From Candidatus Zhuqueibacterota bacterium (GTDB taxonomy: Bacteria > Zhuqueibacterota > Zhuqueibacteria > Residuimicrobiales > Residuimicrobiaceae), in contig JAFGSU010000549.1 in the NCBI GenBank assembly GCA_016934435.1, positions 1 to 5,259 on the forward strand: a stretch of 5,259 nucleotides of DNA. The letters are read 5' to 3'. Shown in pieces: positions 1-5,259 of the stretch (its first letter is position 1; each line of letters starts with the position of its first letter). The translations under genes and the position numbers were made by a program. Below the pieces are notes generated by a model, which did not search any database, was not told where the DNA came from, and worked only from the letters and a program-made list of their open reading frames with translations.

Positions 1-5
1 AAGGA
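1..5 (+). promoter_or_regulatory. Ribosome binding site of the ROK regulator
   Basis: AAGGA sits 7 nt before the ATG at 13, a normal Shine-Dalgarno spacing, and supports that start. The promoter lies left of the window and cannot be judged. Confidence 0.7.
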
Positions 6-12
6 AATAGAG

Positions 13-1200
13 ATGAAAAAGATCGTCACGGGTAACTATCGGTTGGTGAGGAATCTAAACAGTCAGATTGTCCTGAATCTGGTTCGAACGCGCGGGCCTA
101 TTTATGGGGCGGATCTGGCTAAAATAACCGGTATGCGCCCGTCGACCATCATGAATATCCTGAAAACTCTGGAAAAGGACGGCTTTATCCAAAAAGCCGG
201 AACCGGCTCATCGTCGGTGCAGGGCGGTCGGCGTCCCATGTTGTATGAAATATGCGGGGATTACGGTTACATCATCGGCTTGAAAATCGAGTTAAACGAA
301 CTGCGAGGCGTGCTCATTGATCTCAATTCGCGCATGATTGCCAGAACGCTTGTACCGCTGGCCGATAAACAAAGCGTCCCTCAATTAGTGGATAACATAT
401 CCCGCATCCTGGATGCACTGATTATTCCCCAAAACATCCAGCCTTCAGAAATACTGGGGATGGGCATCGGTATCTCGGGCATGGTGGATAATAAAAACGG
501 TATTATCGTTAAAACAGATCTGGTTGAAGAAAATAATGTGCCCTTGCAGGAGCTATTGCAGCAACGCTACGGATTTAAAATCATCATCGAAAATGATGCT
601 AATGCCGCAGCCATGTTCGAGAAATGGTATAATCATGGGAAAAATATCAGTAACTTTGTCTATGCTTTGTTGATTATCGACCAGAATGTTTTTGGCATCG
701 GCTATGGGATTATCATCGAGGACCATATCTACCGCGGTGCGCATATGTTTGCCGGCGAGACCAATCCCCATCCTGTTTCCATCAGAAACCTGCTGGACCG
801 TGTGAGTGATAAAGATAGCGCCGAAATTATTTTAAAGGGCGAAAATGTCAATAAGGATGCGGTTCATATCGATCGGCTGATTGCCGCTGCCTGGGCTAAC
901 GACGACCTGGCGAGAGCCTATTTTGTCGAGCTGGCAAAAATTATTGGTGCGGAACTGGCACAGGCTGTGTTCATTCTCGATCCGGAGTTGATACTTTTGG
1001 GCGGCGAGGTGATGCAGGTCGAATCCATCCTGCTGCCCGCCATCCAGGAAACCATGCAAGTCAGGCTCGGCGGCCGTCAGCCCATCCCACTGGTGGTTTC
1101 CACTTCCGAAGACGCCGTGTCGCTGGGCGTGGCTTCGTTGATTCTGCAGGATATCTTTCAAACACCGGAATTCAAACCGAAAAGCCTTTACATGGCCTGA
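13..1200 (+). CDS. ROK-family transcriptional regulator (NagC/XylR-like)
   Basis: This is a complete 395-residue DNA-binding regulator of the ROK family, whose members respond to sugars or sugar phosphates. Residues about 13-63 form a winged helix-turn-helix (helices around GADLAKITGMRPSTIMNIL), followed by the usual basic wing with GGRRP at 71-75. From about residue 84 comes the sugar-kinase-like fold: ENDANAAA at 193-200 holds the Asp that is catalytic in ROK kinases, a GIGYG loop lies at 228-232, GE at 248-249, and DPELILLGGEV at 323-333 is the conserved C-terminal glycine motif. The kinase-type DxGxT phosphate loop is absent (IGLKIELNELRG at 88-99), as is normal for regulators. Unusually, the family zinc motif (CxCGxxGC) is missing after GE, and the protein has a single Cys, at 81. 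The next gene on this strand is a GH127 hydrolase 261 nt downstream, so control of arabinose-type sugar use is a reasonable inference. The effector and repressor/activator mode are not visible. Confidence 0.93.
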   Translation: MKKIVTGNYRLVRNLNSQIVLNLVRTRGPIYGADLAKITGMRPSTIMNILKTLEKDGFIQKAGTGSSSVQGGRRPMLYEICGDYGYIIGLKIELNELRGVLIDLNSRMIARTLVPLADKQSVPQLVDNISRILDALIIPQNIQPSEILGMGIGISGMVDNKNGIIVKTDLVEENNVPLQELLQQRYGFKIIIENDANAAAMFEKWYNHGKNISNFVYALLIIDQNVFGIGYGIIIEDHIYRGAHMFAGETNPHPVSIRNLLDRVSDKDSAEIILKGENVNKDAVHIDRLIAAAWANDDLARAYFVELAKIIGAELAQAVFILDPELILLGGEVMQVESILLPAIQETMQVRLGGRQPIPLVVSTSEDAVSLGVASLILQDIFQTPEFKPKSLYMA

Positions 1201-1201
1201 T

Positions 1202-1221
1202 GTAGGTTATTCTACGATTTT
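1202..1221 (+). terminator. Weak hairpin just after the ROK stop, possible terminator
   Basis: A short stem (1202-1206 pairing with 1211-1215, four Watson-Crick pairs plus one G-T) closes a 4-nt loop two bases after the stop codon and is followed by GATTTT. The stem is short and the T run poor, so this is at best a weak intrinsic terminator. Confidence 0.22.
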
Positions 1222-1239
1222 GCACAGACCGCATACATC

Positions 1240-1295
1240 CCCTGCGAAACACCTGGGACGATTGATCCTCGTTATGGGTGAGGACGAATGCAGGG
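1240..1295 (+). other. Nested complementary segments, possible leader RNA structure
   Basis: CCCTGC at 1240-1245 is fully complementary to GCAGGG at 1290-1295. Inside this pair, TCCTC at 1266-1270 is fully complementary to GAGGA at 1280-1284 around a 9-nt loop. If transcribed this could fold as an outer stem with an inner hairpin. It does not match any riboswitch class I recognise, and short complementary pairs of this size also arise by chance. Confidence 0.2.
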
Positions 1296-1349
1296 TGTTG
1301 GCCCTGATATATCCACCGCAGAGGGCTCTGAGATTTGCCGGGGCACAGC

Positions 1350-1388
1350 GTTTAAGTGTATCAGGATTGCAGGATGATATCATTAAAC
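1350..1388. promoter_or_regulatory. Imperfect inverted repeat, candidate operator for the GH127 gene
   Basis: The left arm (1350-1363, GTTTAAGTGTATCA) and the right arm (1375-1388, TGATATCATTAAAC) are reverse complements at 11 of 14 positions around one centre at 1369. The outer six and inner five positions of each arm match perfectly, and the three mismatches fall together in the middle. The 11-nt spacer is unpaired. The dyad ends 73 nt before the GH127 start codon and lies in non-coding DNA, as expected of a repressor or activator site. As RNA it could also form a hairpin with two 6-bp stems (one G-U pair) around a 2x2 internal loop. Binding by the neighbouring ROK protein is inference. A LacI-, AraC- or GntR-type regulator elsewhere is the alternative. 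Confidence 0.5.
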
Positions 1389-1447
1389 TGGTCATAGCAA
1401 ACCGATGGCTAAAAAAATGCTCACTGCAATCTGCCAATACCACAATC

Positions 1448-1454
1448 GAAAGGA
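1448..1454 (+). promoter_or_regulatory. Ribosome binding site that fixes the GH127 start
   Basis: GAAAGGA lies 7 nt upstream of the ATG at 1462. The earlier in-frame ATG at 1405 has no Shine-Dalgarno sequence and would put 19 polar residues ahead of the signal peptide, so 1462 is the start chosen. Confidence 0.75.
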
Positions 1455-1461
1455 TATCGAA

Positions 1462-3435
1462 ATGCGAGCACGATGCGTTCTATTTGTCTGCGCGTTCTGG
1501 AGTCTGTCGATAATAGCTTATGGACAAACCGAACGGCCCATCCATGACATGGGCCTCATTTCCACTTCCTCCAGCCCGAACGCCCGATTGCACGATGTGC
1601 CCATTCGCGCCGTAAGCCTGGGCGATGGATTCTGGCTACCGCGGTTGCAGGCCAATCAACAGCATAGTATTCCGGAATTATATCAACTACTGGAACAACA
1701 CGGCGTTATCGATAATTTTCGTCGTCTATCCGGCCGTAAAAAGGTCGACAGGCGCGGATACCTGTTCACCGATTCCGACCTCTTCAAATGGATGGAAGCT
1801 GCTGCCCTGTCGCTGCAATCAAACAGGGATGATAAAGTCAGGGCTCTACTGGACCAGGCTGTGGAAGAAGTGCTGGCCGCCCAGGGCGAGGACGGCTACC
1901 TCAATACCTACCATGTAGCCGCCGACGGCATCCAGCGCTTCAGCAATTTCAGCGATAATCATGAACTGTATTGCCTCGGCCACCTCATCCAGGCGGGCAT
2001 CGCTTATTTTCGAGGCGCCGGCGAGCGTAAACTGCTGGACGCTGCCATTCGCTATGCCGACTATGTCCTGAGTCTGTTCGGACCCGATAAGCGGCAATGT
2101 TTCCCCGGACATCCGGAAATCGAAATGGCGCTGGTAGAATTATATCGCAGCACCGGTGAAAAGAAATATCTGGATTTTGTCGGCTATCTTTACTCCGGGA
2201 TAGATCTGGAAAGGCTGGAGGAAAAAGTCAGCAAACGGCATCTGCAGTACACGTTTTCGGGCATTCCTTTCACCGAGCGCAAGGAGCTGCGCAGCCATGC
2301 CGTGCGCGCCATGTATGCCTGCTGCGGGGCGGCGGACTATTACATGGAAACCGGCGATCAGGATTACTGGCAAACCCTGCAGACCCTGTGGCGCGATATG
2401 ACGCAGTACAAGATTTATGTTACCGGCGGTGTGGGCTCGCGCTACAGCGGCGAGGCTTTCGGCCTGCCCTATGAATTGCCAAATGAACGCGCCTACACCG
2501 AAACCTGCGCCGCCATCGGCGCCATGATGTGGAACTGGCGGATGCTGCAGGCGACCGGCGATGCGAAATATGCCGATTGGTTCGAACGCGGCCTGTATAA
2601 CGGTTTTCTCGCCGGCGTTTCATTTTCAGGAACGCAATACTTTTACCGCAATCCACTCACTTCATACGGCGATACCCAGCGCCAACCATGGTACAACTGC
2701 ACGTGCTGTCCGCCCAACGTCGAACGCACGCTGGCTTCCATCCCCGGCTATATGTACAGCACCAGCGATGAAGGCATCTGGGTGCATCTGTACCATACCA
2801 GTACCTTGAAATGGCGAATTGAAAACGGTGTGCCGCTGACGTTGAAACAGGAGACCGCGTATCCCTGGCGGGGGCAAGTTTTGCTGACCGTTGCGCCTGC
2901 AAAGAGCTGTGAATTCACCGTCCTGCTGCACATCCCCGAATGGGCGCCGGGGGCGGTCATCTGGACTCCCGACGGCGCCATGCACGATGATGCGCAGCCG
3001 GGTACGTATTACAAAATTCGGCGCAGGTGGCGCAAAGGCGATCAGATTCGAATGATTCTGGACATGCCGGTACGCCTAATTTATGCCAATCCGCGCGTGC
3101 GGGAGGATTTCTCCAGTGTAGCGGTGATGCGAGGTCCGATAGTTTATTGCCTGGAGAGTATCGATCATCCCGGCTATTCCATTTTTGATCTGATAAAAGG
3201 GCCGGAGACCATGCAAACATTTACACTGCAGTCGGAGACGCTGCTGTACAATGCCGTTGTCTTAGAAAGTGAAGCATCGCTCTATCAGCCGGGACTGGAG
3301 ACGGCCCCTCTATATGAATACAATCGAATCCATACGCCGATTAAAAAAGTACCGGTGACTTTTATACCCTATTACAGCTGGGCCAATCGCGGCCGATCGC
3401 AGATGCAGGTGTGGATGCCGGAGAAATGCGAATGA
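1462..3435 (+). CDS. Exported glycoside hydrolase family 127 (beta-L-arabinofuranosidase type, formerly DUF1680)
   Basis: This is a 657-residue, apparently complete enzyme expected to release L-arabinofuranose from beta-linked arabino-oligosaccharides or glycoprotein glycans. Residues 1-21 form a signal peptide (MRARC, a hydrophobic core, then AYG before QTERP), so it acts in the periplasm or outside. The N-terminal family motif GDGFWLPRLQANQ is at about 54-66 and IDNFRR at 83-88, followed by an alpha/alpha-barrel domain. The active site is intact: Glu331 in SGEAF, Glu347 and Cys349 in TETCA, and Cys415-Cys416 in NCTCCPPN. The 16- and 2-residue spacings equal those of Glu322, Glu338 and Cys340 in Bifidobacterium HypBA1, whose Glu338, Cys340, Cys417 and Cys418 bind zinc and whose Cys417 is the nucleophile. 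The C-terminal beta-sandwich keeps MRGPIVYCLE and the near-terminal IPYYSWANRG motif. Other GH127/GH146-like specificities are possible, so the exact substrate is uncertain. The ROK gene lies upstream and no transporter or second glycosidase is in view. Confidence 0.93.
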   Translation: MRARCVLFVCAFWSLSIIAYGQTERPIHDMGLISTSSSPNARLHDVPIRAVSLGDGFWLPRLQANQQHSIPELYQLLEQHGVIDNFRRLSGRKKVDRRGYLFTDSDLFKWMEAAALSLQSNRDDKVRALLDQAVEEVLAAQGEDGYLNTYHVAADGIQRFSNFSDNHELYCLGHLIQAGIAYFRGAGERKLLDAAIRYADYVLSLFGPDKRQCFPGHPEIEMALVELYRSTGEKKYLDFVGYLYSGIDLERLEEKVSKRHLQYTFSGIPFTERKELRSHAVRAMYACCGAADYYMETGDQDYWQTLQTLWRDMTQYKIYVTGGVGSRYSGEAFGLPYELPNERAYTETCAAIGAMMWNWRMLQATGDAKYADWFERGLYNGFLAGVSFSGTQYFYRNPLTSYGDTQRQPWYNCTCCPPNVERTLASIPGYMYSTSDEGIWVHLYHTSTLKWRIENGVPLTLKQETAYPWRGQVLLTVAPAKSCEFTVLLHIPEWAPGAVIWTPDGAMHDDAQPGTYYKIRRRWRKGDQIRMILDMPVRLIYANPRVREDFSSVAVMRGPIVYCLESIDHPGYSIFDLIKGPETMQTFTLQSETLLYNAVVLESEASLYQPGLETAPLYEYNRIHTPIKKVPVTFIPYYSWANRGRSQMQVWMPEKCE

Positions 3436-3470
3436 AAAACCGGAAACGCCAGTATCTCATCATGTCCTGA
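3432..3470 (+). pseudogene. 12-codon frame coupled to the GH127 stop, possible stump of a lost gene
   Basis: An ATG at 3432 overlaps the GH127 stop codon (ATGA) and has GGAG at 3420-3423 with an 8-nt spacer, the arrangement of a translationally coupled downstream gene. The frame encodes only MKNRKRQYLIMS before TGA. The basic start then hydrophobic turn resembles the beginning of a signal peptide. After a frameshift near 3460 another frame continues for about 17 codons to a TGA near 3510. It may be a decayed or truncated gene, or simply chance. Confidence 0.2.
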
Positions 3471-3605
3471 TCCTGCGGCCGTTTGAGCCAAAACCGATAA
3501 TTTTTATTTGAGGGGTCATGGTTTTTGTCTTGAATCGACTGTAAGCGATTTAAATTCGCCCAACGCCTTTTCGACCGCAGTAATCATGGAGCACAAATTA
3601 CAGTA
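3436..3605. other. Convergent intergenic region without a clear terminator
   Basis: This region separates the ends of two convergent genes, where a shared terminator would be expected. The best stem I find is AATCG/CGATT (3533-3537 with 3546-3550, 8-nt loop), which is weak and has no clean T run on either side. The T-rich stretches at 3500-3510 and 3521-3527 are not preceded by a strong hairpin. On the minus strand the frame of the MBL gene stays open for 29 codons past its stop. Confidence 0.5.
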
Positions 3606-4328
3606 TCACTGCAGGTCGCGAATGCGGACGGTTATCGCTTTTTCGTCCTTGAGCAGTTCAACCAATTCCATCGGATCCGTCCTGCTATAGTGATACGGAT
3701 AGAGAATAGCCGGGCGAATCATCTTTGCTGCTTCGGCCGTCATTTCCGGCGACATGGTGTAGGGCAGATTCATCGGCAAAAACGCCACATCTATGTTTTC
3801 CAGATCGGCCATCTCCGGTATATTCTCTGTATCTCCGGCAATGTAAATGCGCTTATCGGCCAGGTGCAACACATAACCATTGCCCACGCCCCTGGGATGG
3901 AAAGGCTCCCCATTCTTGCGCTTGTGAAGGATGTTATAGGCCGGCACCGCTATTATTAATATATCTTTTATTTTTTTGCTCGCCCCGTTTTTCAATACCA
4001 CAGCATCCTTGAGTCCTCTGCCGCTGGCTTCATTGGTGATGATGATGGTTTGTGTTTGACGAATTTTTGAGATCGCCTGCGGATCGAGATGATCGCCATG
4101 TTCGTGCGTCACCAGGATCAAATCCGCCTTGGGCAGCTTGTTGTAATCCGCGTATCGTTGCACCGGATCGATATGGATGATGAAGCCATTGTAATCGAAC
4201 AGAAGCGTACCATGGCCGATGAACGTCATGATAAGCGGCCCCCCGCCTGTTTGCAGGGTGTCGGATGAGAAAGGCGCACCGGCATAGAGCGCCAGCGCTG
4301 AAATCAGTATAAGAAGAATTGTACGCAT
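3606..4328 (-). CDS. Exported metallo-beta-lactamase-fold hydrolase (COG2220-like)
   Basis: This 240-residue protein is a metal-dependent hydrolase of the MBL superfamily. Residues 1-16 look like a type I signal peptide (MRTILL, a hydrophobic core, LYA before GAPFSS) with no lipobox Cys, so it is probably periplasmic. The mature fold starts with MTFIGHGTLLFDY at 34-46. The metal site HEHGDH is at 75-80, Asp166 lies in AGDTE, and His213 in YPYHY. His144 in FHPRG is a likely extra ligand. The AVPAYN segment (128-132) and FLPMNLPYTM (183-192) are typical of the UlaG/UPF0173-like branch rather than of beta-lactamases or glyoxalase II. The start at 4328 is supported by GGAGG with a 5-nt spacer. 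An upstream ATG at 4490 would overlap hypE and bury the signal peptide. It lies 103 nt after hypE on the same strand. The substrate is unknown; a lactone or phosphoester is possible. Confidence 0.88.
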   Translation of the reverse strand: MRTILLILISALALYAGAPFSSDTLQTGGGPLIMTFIGHGTLLFDYNGFIIHIDPVQRYADYNKLPKADLILVTHEHGDHLDPQAISKIRQTQTIIITNEASGRGLKDAVVLKNGASKKIKDILIIAVPAYNILHKRKNGEPFHPRGVGNGYVLHLADKRIYIAGDTENIPEMADLENIDVAFLPMNLPYTMSPEMTAEAAKMIRPAILYPYHYSRTDPMELVELLKDEKAITVRIRDLQ

Positions 4329-4333
4329 GGTTA

Positions 4334-4338
4334 CCTCC
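4334..4338 (-). promoter_or_regulatory. Ribosome binding site that fixes the MBL start
   Basis: On the minus strand GGAGG precedes the ATG at 4328 by 5 nt. This strong site decides the start just before the signal peptide. Confidence 0.75.
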
Positions 4339-4379
4339 ACAGGTATAATAAAGACGATGAAATTTATTTGTTTGAACAA
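4339..4379 (-). promoter_or_regulatory. AT-rich segment upstream of the MBL gene, weak promoter/operator candidate
   Basis: Read on the minus strand, this AT-rich part of the 103-nt gap contains a small dyad (TTGTT and AACAA around two bases, 4368-4379) and a -10-like TATTAT at 4345-4350. No -35 box lies at the right distance, and a transcript starting from that -10 would begin almost on the ribosome binding site. A T6 run (4411-4416) follows hypE without a strong stem, so read-through from hypE is equally possible. Confidence 0.2.
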
Positions 4380-4431
4380 GCACAATGGATGCAAAAACAT
4401 CGAATCGCTGAAAAAATGGCCGAGTGCGATC

Positions 4432-5259
4432 TCAACAGATGCGCGGCAGCAGTTCACCCATGGGCAGATCGATGACGCGCCGGCCGCCAATGTGCGTCTG
4501 CATGGTCACCAATCCCGGCGTGCCCTCTGACACCTGCCCAATAATAGCGGCTTTTTCGCCGGCGGTTTTTTCTTTTATCATTCGAATAGCCTCATCCGCA
4601 CGATGGGCCGCCACGGCTGCGATAAATTTTCCCTCGTTGGCGATATGCAGGGGGTCCAGTCCTAATAATTCGCAGGCATTGTTCACCGCCGGCAGAATGG
4701 GGATGGCTGATTCCTCTATCTGGATTTCAATTTTTGATGCTTTTGCCCACTCGTTTAAAACGGCGGCTAATCCGCCGCGCGTCGGATCGCGAAAGGCGTG
4801 TATCTCCGCTCCACAGTTTTTGATTACATCGGCGACCATAGCATATACACAGGCGGTGTCGCTTTCGACCACGGCATCGAATGAAAGCCCTTCCCGTTTC
4901 GACAAAATGGCAATGCCGTGATCGCCGATGCTGCCGCTGAGAATGATCCTGTCGCCGGGCTTGAGGTTATCGCCGGAATAGGTAAAATGATGATTCAGGA
5001 TGCCGAGTCCGGCGGTATTGATGAATATTTTATCCCCTTTGCCGCGGTTGACGACCTTGGTGTCGCCGGTGATGATGCGCGCACCGACCGCTTTAGCCGC
5101 AGCCTGCATGGACGCCAGTATCCGGTCTAAATCGGCGACGGCCAATCCTTCTTCGATAATCATGCCGGTACTGATGAACAGCGGTGTGGCGCCGCACATG
5201 GCCAGATCATTCAGGGTGCCGTTAACCGCCAGATCGCCGATATTGCCGCCGGGGAAAAA
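4432..5259 (-). CDS. hypE: Hydrogenase maturation protein HypE, 3' part (5' end beyond the right edge)
   Basis: The visible 275 residues are the C-terminal part of HypE; about 60 N-terminal residues lie outside the window, and the frame is open to the edge. HypE takes the carbamoyl group transferred by HypF onto its C-terminal Cys and dehydrates it with ATP to a thiocyanate. That supplies the cyanide ligands of the Fe in [NiFe]-hydrogenases, delivered through HypC-HypD in the cytoplasm. In visible numbering: FFPGGNIGDLAVNGTLNDLA at 1-20, TGDTKVV at 64-70 (nucleotide-binding region), SIGDHGIAILS at 110-120, RDPTRGGLAAVLNE at 157-170, ANEGKF at 207-212, and the terminal PRIC at 272-275 with the essential Cys as last residue. 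The PRIC end separates it from the related SelD, PurM and ThiL. HypE is often the last gene of a hyp operon, so hypD and hypC may lie to the right. No sign of damage is seen. Confidence 0.95.
   Translation of the reverse strand, partial: FFPGGNIGDLAVNGTLNDLAMCGATPLFISTGMIIEEGLAVADLDRILASMQAAAKAVGARIITGDTKVVNRGKGDKIFINTAGLGILNHHFTYSGDNLKPGDRIILSGSIGDHGIAILSKREGLSFDAVVESDTACVYAMVADVIKNCGAEIHAFRDPTRGGLAAVLNEWAKASKIEIQIEESAIPILPAVNNACELLGLDPLHIANEGKFIAAVAAHRADEAIRMIKEKTAGEKAAIIGQVSEGTPGLVTMQTHIGGRRVIDLPMGELLPRIC

Larger units (their letters stand above)
1201..1461. other. Non-coding gap between the regulator and GH127 genes
   Basis: These 261 nt separate two genes on the same strand. Short open frames exist on both strands but have no recognisable protein character or ribosome binding site. 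The stretch contains the hairpin after the ROK stop, a nested pair of complementary segments (1240-1295) and a good imperfect dyad (1350-1388). The best -10-like hexamer is TATCAT at 1378-1383, inside the dyad's right arm, but no acceptable -35 box precedes it. The size and the dyad suggest that the hydrolase has its own promoter and control. Confidence 0.6.

Noticed and set aside
1374..1383. Perfect 10-bp palindrome ATGATATCAT taken alone as an operator
   Set aside because: About five such palindromes are expected by chance in this length; it matters only as part of the larger dyad at 1350-1388.
1405..1461. Longer N-terminus for the GH127 protein from the ATG at 1405
   Set aside because: There is no Shine-Dalgarno sequence before it, and it would place a polar segment ahead of a good signal peptide; the ATG at 1462 has GAAAGGA at the right distance.
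1207..1513. Open frames on both strands across the gap (minus 1207-1443, plus 1220-1513)
   Set aside because: Neither has a ribosome binding site, a recognisable domain or a plausible composition, and the plus-strand one runs into the GH127 gene in another frame.
2420..3220. Several minus-strand open frames within the GH127 gene
   Set aside because: They are antisense shadows of a strongly conserved coding sequence, rich in Arg, Ser and Cys, and match no family.
3460..3519. Minus-strand 19-codon frame (MTPQIKIIGFGSNGRRI start) with an ATGA overlap to the extension past the MBL gene
   Set aside because: The glycine pattern recalls a nucleotide-binding loop, but there is no ribosome binding site and it stops at once; most likely chance.
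4329..4490. Longer N-terminus for the MBL protein from 4490
   Set aside because: It would overlap the hypE 3' end and bury the signal peptide, while GGAGG at 4334-4338 points to the start at 4328.
4432..5259. Assignment as SelD, ThiL or PurM (related AIR synthase-like proteins)
   Set aside because: The Cys-terminated PRIC end and the FFPGGNIGDLAVNGT and RDPTRGGLA motifs are those of HypE.
1..5259. CRISPR array, insertion sequence, tRNA or rRNA gene
   Set aside because: No spaced direct repeats, terminal inverted repeats with a transposase, or recognisable RNA gene sequence were seen on either strand.

Overview
The window suggests a Gram-negative, probably anaerobic or facultative bacterium that metabolises hydrogen and degrades plant glycans. 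Two proteins carry type I export signals, one gene is a [NiFe]-hydrogenase maturation factor, and base composition is close to balanced. The style of the proteins fits an uncultured FCB-type lineage (Calditrichota/KSB1-like), but that is an impression and I cannot place the organism from this sequence. There are four real protein genes, no RNA gene, no mobile element and no CRISPR array.

Left half (1-3435, plus strand). A complete ROK-family transcriptional regulator (13-1200) is followed by a 261-nt non-coding gap and a complete exported glycoside hydrolase of family GH127 (1462-3435, beta-L-arabinofuranosidase type). The hydrolase has the full set of metal-binding and catalytic Glu/Cys residues at the spacing of the characterised enzyme. 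The gap holds a clear imperfect dyad (1350-1388, 14-bp arms, 11 of 14 matching, shared centre) upstream of the hydrolase start. It is a good candidate operator, possibly for the adjacent ROK protein. Two weaker hairpins also lie in the gap. Together they suggest a small sugar-responsive unit: the regulator senses a sugar or its phosphate and controls release of L-arabinofuranose from side chains in the periplasm.

Centre (3436-3605). This is a 170-nt convergent intergenic region with no convincing terminator. A 12-codon reading frame overlaps the hydrolase stop codon and has a well-placed ribosome binding site. It may be the stump of a lost downstream gene.

Right half (3606-5259, minus strand). 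The 3' part of hypE runs in from the right edge (4432-5259) and ends in the diagnostic Pro-Arg-Ile-Cys terminus. After a 103-nt gap comes an exported metallo-beta-lactamase-fold hydrolase (3606-4328). HypE implies a [NiFe]-hydrogenase and the rest of a hyp cluster to the right of the window. The hydrolase may be read through from that operon or have its own promoter. Its substrate is unknown.

I see no clearly undescribed system. The items most worth a second look are the dyad at 1350-1388, the ROK regulator that lacks its family zinc site, and the exported MBL protein next to hypE.
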